A DNA stretch of 64,000 bases from contig CAVXXT010000001.1 in assembly GCA_963765815.1 (NCBI GenBank), positions 124,001 to 188,000 of the forward strand, in the 5' to 3' direction. Below, piece after piece: positions 16,353 through 23,354 of this stretch (position 1 is the first letter of the stretch; every line of letters begins with the position of its first letter). Position numbers and translations under genes: made by a program. Source of the stretch: DATLNF01 sp963765815. Lineage in GTDB: Bacteria; Actinomycetota; Actinomycetes; BP-191. The notes under the pieces are model-generated. The model searched no databases. It was not told the origin of the DNA and saw nothing but the letters and a program-made list of their open reading frames with translations.

Positions 16353-16865
16353 TCAGCGGGCGGGCGTGAGCAGCGCGTCGAGCCAGGAGAAGTGCTCGAC
16401 CGGCGCGTCGACGTCCGCGCGCTCCAGCGCCGTGGTGCCGTCGGGGGAACGGCGGACCCGCAGCGCCGTCGTACGGCGGAGCGCGGGATGCCCGAGGGAG
16501 ACGTAGACGACGGCGCCGTCGCTGCCCTGGCCGGCATGCGTCGCGTCGCCGTCGGTGACGCCGCCGGCCCCGTCGCCGGCAGCGATGCCGAGCCGCGCCT
16601 CGATCATCAGCACCAGGCCCGCGGGGTCGTGCGGGTCGGTCTGCGGCCGCAGCTCCCTCACCAGCGCGTCGGCCCGCTCCAGCAGGTTGCCGCGCAGGCC
16701 TTCCAGCCGGATCGCCACCTCGTCGACCGCCTTGTCCCGGGGCAGCAGGACCAGCGTCGCGGCGAGCGCGCCGGTCTGCTGCACGACGACGTCGGCCTCG
16801 CGCACCCAGCGCAGGCACAGCTCGTCGAACAGGACGTCGATGGTGCCCTTCGCCGGGTCGGTCAT
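16353..16865 (-). CDS. Conserved hypothetical protein (170 aa)
   Basis: A soluble alpha-helical protein that I do not recognise. The N-terminal half is a predicted helical bundle with the motifs CLRWVREADVVVQQTGALA and EVAIRLEGLRGNLLERADAL, possibly a coiled coil. The C-terminal half is beta-rich. ATG 16865 overlaps the SDR stop (ATGA), so it is translated with that gene and may serve the same pathway. Codon use is typical of the genome. Confidence 0.7.
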   Translation of the reverse strand: MTDPAKGTIDVLFDELCLRWVREADVVVQQTGALAATLVLLPRDKAVDEVAIRLEGLRGNLLERADALVRELRPQTDPHDPAGLVLMIEARLGIAAGDGAGGVTDGDATHAGQGSDGAVVYVSLGHPALRRTTALRVRRSPDGTTALERADVDAPVEHFSWLDALLTPAR

Positions 16866-17731
16866 CGCTTGCGCCAGGGGAGGGGGGAGCGAACGCCGGT
16901 CGCGACGCCCTTCACCCAGTCGCCGACCGCGGTCGGCAGGACCTTGTCCAGCACCGTCGCGCCCACCGCGTCGACGCCGATGAGGTAGCGGGCGAGGGGC
17001 ATCGGCGTGGCGAGCGCCACCCGGATGGTCCGCGCCACCCAGACCGGGTCCGGCATGTACCCGGTGTTGGCGGTGATGAGGTCGGCCTTCGCGTACGACG
17101 CGGCGTACGGGCTGTCGTCGACGACCGGCAGCCGCGACACACCCTCGGACCACACCGACGTGCCGAAGCTGCCCGGCTCGATCAGGATCACCTTCACACC
17201 GAACTGCGCGACCTCCATCCGCATCGAGTCACTGAGCGCCTCGAGTCCGTGCTTCGACGCGTGGTACCAGCCCATGAAGGGGAAGCTCACCCGCCCGGCG
17301 ATCGACGAGACGTTGACGATGCGGCCGTCGCCGCGCGCGCGCATCGAGGGCAGCACCGCGCGGCAGATGCGCGCCGGCGCGAGGAGGTTGACCTCGAGCT
17401 GCTCCCGCGCGGCGTCGTCGCCCACCTCCTCGACCGCGCCGGCCTGCACGAAGCCGGCGTTGTTCACGACGGCCCACGGCCCGCCGTCGGTCATCGCGGC
17501 CACCTCGGTGAACGCCCGCTCGACAGAGGCCGTGTCGGCGACCTCGCAGATCACCGAGCGGACGACGTGTCCGCGGGCCAGCGCTTCGTCGCGGAAGAAG
17601 TCGGCCTTCTCGTCCGACCGCACCGTGCCGATGACGTCGTAGCCCGCGCCGGCCAGCTCGAGGCAGGTCGCGAGCCCGATGCCGCTGTTGGCACCGGTCA
17701 CCACGACGCTCTTCGGATCGCTGTCCGCCAT
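16862..17731 (-). CDS. Short-chain dehydrogenase/reductase (SDR)
   Basis: A 289-residue classical SDR. The cofactor motif TGANSGIG is at about residue 13, NNAG lies near residue 90, and the catalytic Ser and YHASK follow at about residues 145-162. An unusually long C-terminal extension of about 100 residues is similar to retinol-dehydrogenase-like SDRs. ATG 17731 has the strong site AAGGAGG. It probably oxidises or reduces a lipid or sterol-like alcohol with NAD(P)H; the substrate is unknown. Operon with the overlapping 170-aa gene. Confidence 0.88.
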   Translation of the reverse strand: MADSDPKSVVVTGANSGIGLATCLELAGAGYDVIGTVRSDEKADFFRDEALARGHVVRSVICEVADTASVERAFTEVAAMTDGGPWAVVNNAGFVQAGAVEEVGDDAAREQLEVNLLAPARICRAVLPSMRARGDGRIVNVSSIAGRVSFPFMGWYHASKHGLEALSDSMRMEVAQFGVKVILIEPGSFGTSVWSEGVSRLPVVDDSPYAASYAKADLITANTGYMPDPVWVARTIRVALATPMPLARYLIGVDAVGATVLDKVLPTAVGDWVKGVATGVRSPLPWRKR

Positions 17732-17789
17732 CGGTCCTCCTTGTCGGGGCGCCCGCCCACCCGAGCGGTCGGCCGAGCCTACGGGTCGG

Positions 17790-17802
17790 TAGGGTGCCCC
17801 GG
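17790..17802 (+). promoter_or_regulatory. -10 box of a leaderless promoter
   Basis: TAGGGT (17790-17795) fits the actinobacterial -10 pattern TANNNT and ends seven bases before ATG 17803. Transcription would start at or next to the start codon, so the thioesterase mRNA is probably leaderless. No ribosome-binding site is present, which agrees. Confidence 0.6.
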
Positions 17803-18360
17803 ATGAGCCTGTCCGCAACGCCGCCCGACGGCATGCCGCTGCCCGAGCGACATGAGGCCGCGCCTGCACCCGGCACCGACCTGCCGCCGCACTACCAGCA
17901 CTGCTACGGCTGCGGTGACGCTCACCCGGACGGCCTGCACCTGAAGGTCCGGGCCGGCGACGGCCTCCGTGTCCACGGGTCCTTCGTCGTGTCGGCCGAG
18001 CACCAGGGCGCCGCCGGCCTCGCGCACGGCGGGCTGATCGCCACCGCGTTCGACGAGACGCTCGGCTACCTGATGTGGCTGATCGGCCAGCCCGCGGTGA
18101 CCGGGCGGCTGGAGATCGACTACCGCCGACCGGTGCCGGTCGGCGCCGAGCTGCAGATCGCCGCCGAGGTCGTCGGCGCGACGGGCCGCAAGATCTACAC
18201 CAAGGCCACCGGCACGATCGACGGCGCGGTGGCGGCCGAGGCGCGCGGTCTCTTCGTCGTGGTCGCTTTCGAGCACTTCACGACCCACGGCGCGGCCGAC
18301 CAGGGGCTGCCCGACGAGCTCACGACGGCGCACCGCTTCCGCAACCCCTACAACCCGTGA
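17803..18360 (+). CDS. Hotdog-fold thioesterase (PaaI/4HBT family)
   Basis: A 185-residue single hotdog domain. The motif LAHGGLIATAFDETLGYLM contains the His-Gly-Gly turn and catalytic Asp/Glu of PaaI-like acyl-CoA thioesterases. An N-terminal CYGCGDAHPDGLHL segment is typical of the subgroup in Actinobacteria. It likely hydrolyses a CoA thioester. ATG 17803 is preferred to GTG 17794 because the latter overlaps the -10 box. The stop overlaps the dut start (GTGA), so it is the first gene of a thioesterase-dut-DUF3710 operon. Confidence 0.85.
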   Translation: MSLSATPPDGMPLPERHEAAPAPGTDLPPHYQHCYGCGDAHPDGLHLKVRAGDGLRVHGSFVVSAEHQGAAGLAHGGLIATAFDETLGYLMWLIGQPAVTGRLEIDYRRPVPVGAELQIAAEVVGATGRKIYTKATGTIDGAVAAEARGLFVVVAFEHFTTHGAADQGLPDELTTAHRFRNPYNP

Positions 18361-18857
18361 GCGAGCCGACGGTGGACGTCCTGCTGCGCCGGCTCGACCC
18401 GGACCTGCCCGGGCCGACGTACTCGCACCCCGGCGACGCAGGTGCCGACCTGTGCGCGCGGGTCGACGTCGAGCTCCCACCGGGCGAGCGGGCGGTTGTG
18501 CCGACGGGCGTGTCGATCGCGCTGCCCGAGGGGTACGCCGCCTTCGTGCACCCGCGATCCGGACTCGCCGCCAAGCACGGGGTGAGCGTGGTCAACACGC
18601 CCGGCACCGTCGACGCCGGCTACCGCGGCGAGATCCTGGTGATCCTGGTCAACCACGACCCCCGCGAGACCGTGCGGTTCGCGCGCGGCGACCGCATCGC
18701 GCAGCTGGTCGTGCAGCGGGTCGAGCACGCGCGCTACGTCGAGGTCGACGACCTGCCGGAGTCGGTCCGCGGGACCGGCGGGCACGGGTCCACCGGCGGG
18801 GTTGCGATGATGGCACCGAGCACGCCGGACACGCCGGCGACGCAAGAGGAGATCTGA
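18357..18857 (+). CDS. dut: dUTP diphosphatase
   Basis: A 166-residue trimeric dUTPase that converts dUTP to dUMP and keeps uracil out of DNA. The family motifs are in order: HPGDAGADL (motif 1), HPRSGLAAKHGV (motif 2), TPGTVDAGYRGE (motif 3, with the catalytic Asp), RGDRIAQLVVQ (motif 4) and RGTGGHGSTG (motif 5, P-loop-like). The C-terminal tail is about 20 residues longer than usual. Coupled at both ends, by GTGA to the thioesterase and by TGATG to DUF3710. Confidence 0.96.
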   Translation: MSEPTVDVLLRRLDPDLPGPTYSHPGDAGADLCARVDVELPPGERAVVPTGVSIALPEGYAAFVHPRSGLAAKHGVSVVNTPGTVDAGYRGEILVILVNHDPRETVRFARGDRIAQLVVQRVEHARYVEVDDLPESVRGTGGHGSTGGVAMMAPSTPDTPATQEEI

Positions 18858-19609
18858 TGGCGTTCGGGCGCAAGAAGCGGTCTGCCGAGGACGAGGAGGT
18901 CGTCGAGGTCGAGGCGGTCCCCGCCGTGCCGGAGCGATCGGCGACGACTGGACCGTGGGACACCGCCGACGGGCCCGACGACGACCTGCCACGGGTCGAC
19001 CTCGGCGGGCTGCAGGTCCTCGTGCCGGAGGGCGTCGAGGTGCGGGTCGAGGTCAGCCCGGAGGGCCAGGTCGTCGCGGCGACCGCGGTCCACCGCGGCA
19101 GCCAGCTGCAGCTCAACGCGTTCGCTGCGCCGAAGACCGACGGCATCTGGGCCGACGTGCGCGCCGAGATCACCGAAGCGCTGCGCGGTCAGGGCGGCAG
19201 CGCCGAGGAGGTCGAGGGACCGCTCGGCACCGAGCTGCGCGCGCGAATCCCGGGCAGCCAGCCGGGCATGACGACGCCGGCCCGCTTCCTGGGCACCGAC
19301 GGTCCGCGCTGGTTCATCCGCGGCATGCTGACCGGGCCGGCTTCCACCGACGCCGCGCAGGCGAGCGCGCTGCTCGACGTCTACCGCGGCACGGTCGTCG
19401 TACGCGGGACCGAGGCGATGGCGCCACGCGACGCGCTGCCGCTGCGCCTGCCGCGCGAGGCCACGGGGGCGGCCGAGTCCGGGTCGGCCGCCCACGAGGA
19501 GCACGACGACCACGCGGGCCACCACCACGACGACGCTGATGGCGGCCACGGCCAGTTCGACGACCTCAACCCGTTCGAGCGCGGGCCGGAGATCACCGAG
19601 ACCCGCTAA
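18857..19609 (+). CDS. DUF3710 protein
   Basis: A 250-residue actinobacterial DUF3710 protein, soluble. It has a basic/acidic N-terminus (MAFGRKKRSAEDEE), a conserved core with PRVDLGGLQVLVP, ARFLGTDGPRWFIRGML and YRGTVVVRG, and a His/Asp-rich stretch (HDDHAGHHHDDADGGH) before the conserved end NPFERGPEIT. The His-rich part may bind metal. It often follows dut. The gene is full length. Its stop is now TAA, but the reconstructed sequence before the IS110 insertion reads TAG, so the insertion left the protein unchanged. Confidence 0.88.
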   Translation: MAFGRKKRSAEDEEVVEVEAVPAVPERSATTGPWDTADGPDDDLPRVDLGGLQVLVPEGVEVRVEVSPEGQVVAATAVHRGSQLQLNAFAAPKTDGIWADVRAEITEALRGQGGSAEEVEGPLGTELRARIPGSQPGMTTPARFLGTDGPRWFIRGMLTGPASTDAAQASALLDVYRGTVVVRGTEAMAPRDALPLRLPREATGAAESGSAAHEEHDDHAGHHHDDADGGHGQFDDLNPFERGPEITETR

Positions 19610-19616
19610 TGGCTTT

Positions 19617-19810
19617 GCATCGAGGTTCTCTGGGATCTTGGTGTCCGAGCCGTCGGTAGGTCGAGCACTCAGGTCCGCAGACCCGTTCTGAGGTCTACTC
19701 CTAGAGCGTGCCGCCTACCGGCTGCCGGGAGGGCGAGACGACTGGTGGGATGGCGTGCCGGCGGGGTTGTGAGACCGACGAGCACTGATCCATTAGCGCG
19801 ACGCAGTCCT
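19617..19810 (+). ncRNA. Predicted bridge RNA of the IS110 element
   Basis: Four guide segments occur in the known order. The left-target guide AGACCCG (19679-19685) equals the flank 19599-19605. The right-target guide (19698-19704) is complementary to 21108-21114 with one G-U pair. The left-donor guide GTGGGATG (19745-19752) equals the element's right end 21099-21106. The right-donor guide CCATTAG (19790-19796) is complementary to 19606-19612. The donor loop is closed by GACTG/CAGTC (19740-19744/19804-19808) with an inner GTGC/GCAC stem. An upstream stem CGGTAGG/CCTACCG (19654-19660/19714-19720) encloses the target guides. The RNA ends are estimates. Confidence 0.8.
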
Positions 19811-19853
19811 TCCCGCTGGCTCGACGTTATCGGCCGAGTGAGAGGGGCTGCGG

Positions 19854-21086
19854 GTGCTGTTCGTCGGGGACGACTGGGCTGAGGACCATCACGACATCGA
19901 GATCCAGGACGAGCAGGGGCGGCGGCTGGTGCGCCGCAAGCTGCCGGAGGGGATCGCGGGGATCGCGACGCTGCACGAGCTGATCGGCCAGCACGCCGGG
20001 GACGCGGATGGCCCCGGCATGGTGGTGGTGGGGATCGAGACCGATCGCGGGCCGTGGGTGCAGGCGCTGATCGCGGCCGGCTACCAGCTCTACGCGGTGA
20101 ATCCGCTGTCGGTGTCCCGTTACCGGGAGCGCCACACCACCTCGGGGGCGAAGAGCGACCCGGGGGATGCGAAGGTCCTCGCCGATCTGGTCCGCACCGA
20201 CCGGGCCAACCACCGGCCGGTCGCCGGGGACAGCGAGCTGGCCGAGGCGATCAAGGTGCTGGCCCGGGCGCATCAGATGCTCGGCTGGATGCGCGGCCGG
20301 CAGGCGAACCAGCTGCGCTCGACGCTGCGCGAGTTCTACCCGGGCGCTCTTGCGGCGTTCGACGAGCTTGCCCACGGCGACGCGCTGGCAGTGCTGGAGA
20401 TCGCGCCGACACCGGCCGCCGGCCGCAGACTGTCGCGGTCGAAGATCGCCTCGGCGCTGCGCCGTGGTGGCCGGCAGCGCAACATCGAGGCGCGGGCCGA
20501 GCAGATCCAGACCGCGCTGCGCAGCCCGCAGCTCGAGCAGCCGCCGCTGGTCGCCGAGGCATTCGGGGTCACCGTCCGCGCCCTCGCCGCAACCCTGGCC
20601 ACGACGCTGGCTCAGATCGCGACGGTGGAGACGGAGCTGGAGGCGTCTTTTGGCCGGCACCCGGCCGCTGAGATCGTGCGGTCCCAGCCGGGACTCGGCA
20701 CTGTCCTCGGCGCCCGGGTGCTCGCCGAGTTCGGAGACGACCCCCACCGCTACGCGACACCGAAGGCACGCAAGAACTACGCCGGCACCGCGCCAATCAC
20801 CAAGACGTCCGGCAAGAGCCACGTCGTCCTGGCCCGCGTCGCGACGAACAAGAGGCTCCGCGACGCGCTGCACCTGCAGGCCTTCGCTGCGCTGTCCGTC
20901 TCACCCGGCGCCCGCGGCTACTACGACGAGCGACGCGCCGGCGGCGCAACGCATCATCAGGCACTCCGAGCGTTGAGCAACCGACTCGTCGGCATCCTCC
21001 ACGGCTGCCTACGTCACGGCACCACCTACGACGAAGCGACGGCCTGGCCCCGCCACCAACCTCAGCAGGACCAGACCGCCGCTTGA
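19854..21086 (+). CDS. IS110-family transposase (bridge-RNA-guided recombinase)
   Basis: A 410-residue DEDD recombinase. The N-terminal RuvC-like domain shows acidic residues in FVGDDWAEDHHD, VGIETDRGPW and AKSDPGDAKVLADLV. A coiled-coil region lies at about 190-260. The C-terminal Transposase_20 domain (QPGLGTVLGARVLAEFGD) contains the serine motif TAPITKTSGKS, which bears the nucleophile in this family. Length is typical. GTG 19854 has GAGAGGGG upstream. The frame is intact, so the element is potentially active. It would act as a tetramer that joins target and donor DNA on the RNA encoded just upstream. Confidence 0.95.
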   Translation: MLFVGDDWAEDHHDIEIQDEQGRRLVRRKLPEGIAGIATLHELIGQHAGDADGPGMVVVGIETDRGPWVQALIAAGYQLYAVNPLSVSRYRERHTTSGAKSDPGDAKVLADLVRTDRANHRPVAGDSELAEAIKVLARAHQMLGWMRGRQANQLRSTLREFYPGALAAFDELAHGDALAVLEIAPTPAAGRRLSRSKIASALRRGGRQRNIEARAEQIQTALRSPQLEQPPLVAEAFGVTVRALAATLATTLAQIATVETELEASFGRHPAAEIVRSQPGLGTVLGARVLAEFGDDPHRYATPKARKNYAGTAPITKTSGKSHVVLARVATNKRLRDALHLQAFAALSVSPGARGYYDERRAGGATHHQALRALSNRLVGILHGCLRHGTTYDEATAWPRHQPQQDQTAA

Positions 21087-21109
21087 CGAGTTACGGCCGT
21101 GGGATGTCT
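21083..21109 (+). promoter_or_regulatory. Half-promoter at the IS110 right end (complete only in the circle)
   Basis: TTGACG (21083-21088) overlaps the transposase stop codon. When right and left ends join through the CT core, the sequence TCTAAT (21107-21109 plus 19608-19610) sits 18 bases downstream and forms a -10. This agrees with the known IS110 behaviour in which circularisation creates the promoter for the bridge RNA. In the integrated form the -10 is changed (TCTAGG). Confidence 0.65.
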
Positions 21110-22025
21110 AGGGGGCTGAGTCGGCCGCCGGCCGCGGGTAGAGGTCCGGCCGGGAGTAGTGGCCGGTCACGTCGAACCACCGCTTCGCGCGCAACCCGAC
21201 TCGCAGGTCGCAGTCGGCGACGACCATGCCCTCCGCGTCGTAGAGCGGCCCGGCGATCACCCTGCCCAGCGGGTCGACGACCACCGCGCCGCCGCGGCCG
21301 AGGCAGTCGACGCCGCTCGGGATCTCCGCTGGGAAGTCCGGGCCGAACGCCCTACGCGGCAGGTACTGCGGCACGCCGACGACGAACGCGCCCGCCTCGA
21401 TCGCGATGTGCCGCATCGTCGCCTGCCACGACTCGCTGTCGTCCGCGGTGGGCGCGACCCAGATCTGCGGACCGCCCTGGTAGACGGTCCACCGGGCCAT
21501 CGGCATCCGGTTCTCCCAGCAGATCAGCCCGCCCACGCGACCCACGCCGGGCAGGTCGACGACGCGCAGGTCGTCGCCGTCGCCCATCCCGTGGAAGACC
21601 CGCTCGTGCATCGTCGGCACCGTCTTGCGGTGTCGCAGGAGCAGCCCGTCGGGGCCGATCACCAGCATCGCGTTGTAGAGCGTGCCGGGACGGGTGTCCT
21701 CGCGCTCGTTGACACCAATGACGAGGTGCACACCGTGGCTCGCGCACGCCTCGGCGAGCCGCGCGGTGTGCGGACCGGTCACGTCCATCGACGACGCCCA
21801 GAGCCGCTCCCACAGTTCGTCGTTGCCGTCGAACCGCGCGCCCGACGCCGCCCAGGCACCGCTCGGGTACGCCGAGATGAAGCACTCCGGCATCACCACG
21901 AGCTGCACGCCGGCGGCAGCGGCTTCGCCGATGAGCCCGACCGTCTTCTCCACGGTCGCCTCGGCGTCGAGGAGCACCGGCGTGGCCTGCACGGCAGCGA
22001 CGCGCACGGTCTCGAAGCTGGTCAT
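21108..22025 (-). CDS. Nitrilase (carbon-nitrogen hydrolase family)
   Basis: A 305-residue member of the nitrilase branch. The catalytic triad is Glu in VVMPECFISAYP, Lys in LLRHRKTVPT and Cys in GGLICWENRMPM; the CWEN context is typical of true nitrilases that convert R-CN to a carboxylate and ammonia. ATG 22025. The stop codon lies on the CT core of the IS110 element. The reconstructed site shows that it was convergent with, and overlapped, the DUF3710 stop before the insertion. Substrate unknown. Confidence 0.9.
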   Translation of the reverse strand: MTSFETVRVAAVQATPVLLDAEATVEKTVGLIGEAAAAGVQLVVMPECFISAYPSGAWAASGARFDGNDELWERLWASSMDVTGPHTARLAEACASHGVHLVIGVNEREDTRPGTLYNAMLVIGPDGLLLRHRKTVPTMHERVFHGMGDGDDLRVVDLPGVGRVGGLICWENRMPMARWTVYQGGPQIWVAPTADDSESWQATMRHIAIEAGAFVVGVPQYLPRRAFGPDFPAEIPSGVDCLGRGGAVVVDPLGRVIAGPLYDAEGMVVADCDLRVGLRAKRWFDVTGHYSRPDLYPRPAADSAP

Positions 22026-22062
22026 CCGACGTCCTCACCGCTCAGGGGTCGAGGGGTCGACC

Positions 22063-22884
22063 CTAGTGGCCCAGCGTCTGCGGATCTGGTCGACGTACGG
22101 CCTGCGCGTCCTGCATCGCGCCGACCGCGGCCCGGCCGAGTGCCGCGCGATCCGACGCCAGATCGGCGAGCTGCAGCCACGCCGTCGCCGACCGCGGCAG
22201 CACGGCTGCCAGGGCGCTCGTCGTCCCGGGCGGGTGACCGGCGTCGTCGGTCACGCCGACCAACCCGACCGGCGTGCTCACCCCGCGCGCGGTGGCGTCG
22301 TCGATGACGTCGTACCCCGCCACCGCGCGCAGGGCGGCGACGAGGCTGGCCGGCTCGTGCTGCGGCCACGACGCGCGCACCTCCTCGACCACCCACCGCA
22401 GGGCATGCGGCGCATCGCCCATGGCGTCGAGCACCGCCGGCACGCCGAGCGCCGCGAGCTGGTCCGCCGCGGCACGGTTGGCGGCCGCCGGGCCGGAGGA
22501 CGGTCCGGCGATGCCGGGCAGGCACAGCGCCGCTCCGTCCAGGTCGGAGCGGCCGGCCAGCCAGCGCAGGGCGATCTCGGACCCCAGCGAGATGCCCGCG
22601 ACCAGCCGGATGTCGAGGCGGTCGGCGAGCACGGCGAGATCTGCGACGTGGTGGTCGAGCGAGTGGTCGGCGGGGTCGGGCAGCGCCGTGCTGCCCGCGT
22701 GGCCGCGCAGGTCGGGCGCGACGACGTCGTACCCGAGGTCGGTCAGCGGTCCGGCGAGGCAGCGGAGGGCGAAGTCGGCGGTGGACCCCACGCCGTGCAG
22801 CACGACGGCGACGGGTCGGGTCGGACGATCCGGGCCGTGCATGCGCAGCTCGACGGAGCCGGCGGTGCGCAGCATCCAGGGCAT
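22063..22884 (-). CDS. Alpha/beta hydrolase
   Basis: A 273-residue alpha/beta hydrolase. VVLHGVGSTADF provides the oxyanion turn and AGISLGSEIAL is the nucleophile elbow (GxSxG). DLRGHAGSTALP follows the usual strand-4 pattern. A catalytic His candidate is in TDDAGHPPG, which is not a standard context. ATG 22884 starts the recognisable domain, and the frame stays open further upstream. Divergent from the OB-fold gene; the two share about 80 bases of promoter DNA. Confidence 0.8.
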   Translation of the reverse strand: MPWMLRTAGSVELRMHGPDRPTRPVAVVLHGVGSTADFALRCLAGPLTDLGYDVVAPDLRGHAGSTALPDPADHSLDHHVADLAVLADRLDIRLVAGISLGSEIALRWLAGRSDLDGAALCLPGIAGPSSGPAAANRAAADQLAALGVPAVLDAMGDAPHALRWVVEEVRASWPQHEPASLVAALRAVAGYDVIDDATARGVSTPVGLVGVTDDAGHPPGTTSALAAVLPRSATAWLQLADLASDRAALGRAAVGAMQDAQAVRRPDPQTLGH

Positions 22885-22955
22885 GGCGCATTCTCGCGTG
22901 ACGGCAAGGGCCGGGTCGCCGGGTGGTTCGCGGGAGTCGTGCCGTCCCGACGGGC

Positions 22956-22967
22956 TAGGGTGCGCAC
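22956..22967 (+). promoter_or_regulatory. -10 box of a leaderless promoter (OB-fold gene)
   Basis: TAGGGT (22956-22961) is followed by GCGCAC and then ATG 22968. The spacing and sequence are almost the same as at 17790, and no ribosome-binding site exists. A leaderless transcript is likely. Confidence 0.6.
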
Positions 22968-23342
22968 ATGCCCGAGGGACGCCTCCGCCGCGCCATGCGC
23001 CGGCTGACGACCGACGACGAGGATCTCGCCGCCGAGGACCTGCAGCAGCAGGCGATCCAGGCCGGCGCGACACCTGCGGCCACCTGTGGTGACCGCTCGA
23101 AGGTGACGGTCATGGGCACCGTCAAGAGCGTGACGCTGCGCCCGCGAGCCGGGGTGCCGGCACTCGAGGTCGAGGTGTACGACGGCACCGGCAGCGTGTG
23201 GATCGTGTGGCTCGGTCGCCGGCAGATCGCCGGCGTCAAGGCCGGCGTGACGGTGAGCGCGTCCGGCCGGGTCGGCGTGATGTCCGGGCGACGGACGATG
23301 TTCAACCCGGCGTACACGATCATCCCGTCCGCCGCGCACTGA
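22968..23342 (+). CDS. OB-fold nucleic-acid-binding domain protein
   Basis: A 124-residue protein whose central part (VTVMGTVKSVTLRPRAGVPA to VWIVWLGRRQIAGV) is an OB fold like those that bind single-stranded nucleic acid. The helical N-terminus (RRLTTDDEDLAAEDLQQQA) is conserved in actinobacterial relatives. In many Actinobacteria this gene lies in the dut-DUF3710 neighbourhood, usually followed by DUF3159. Here it is 3.4 kb from DUF3710 with the IS110 element, nitrilase and hydrolase between, and no DUF3159 gene follows. Function unknown. Confidence 0.8.
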   Translation: MPEGRLRRAMRRLTTDDEDLAAEDLQQQAIQAGATPAATCGDRSKVTVMGTVKSVTLRPRAGVPALEVEVYDGTGSVWIVWLGRRQIAGVKAGVTVSASGRVGVMSGRRTMFNPAYTIIPSAAH

Positions 23343-23354
23343 CCGAGCCGACGG

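Larger units (their letters stand above)
19608..21109 (+). mobile_element. Complete IS110-family insertion sequence (1,502 bp)
   Basis: Boundaries are inferred from the bridge-RNA logic. A CT core dinucleotide lies at 19606-19607 and again at 21108-21109. The left end carries about 245 bp of structured non-coding DNA before the transposase, and the right end is only 23 bp, which fits the IS110 group rather than IS1111. Removing the element restores AGACCCG-CT-AGGGG. There DUF3710 (TAG) and the nitrilase (TAG on the other strand) ended in one shared CTAG. No terminal inverted repeats are seen, as expected for the family. The element looks intact. Confidence 0.85.
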
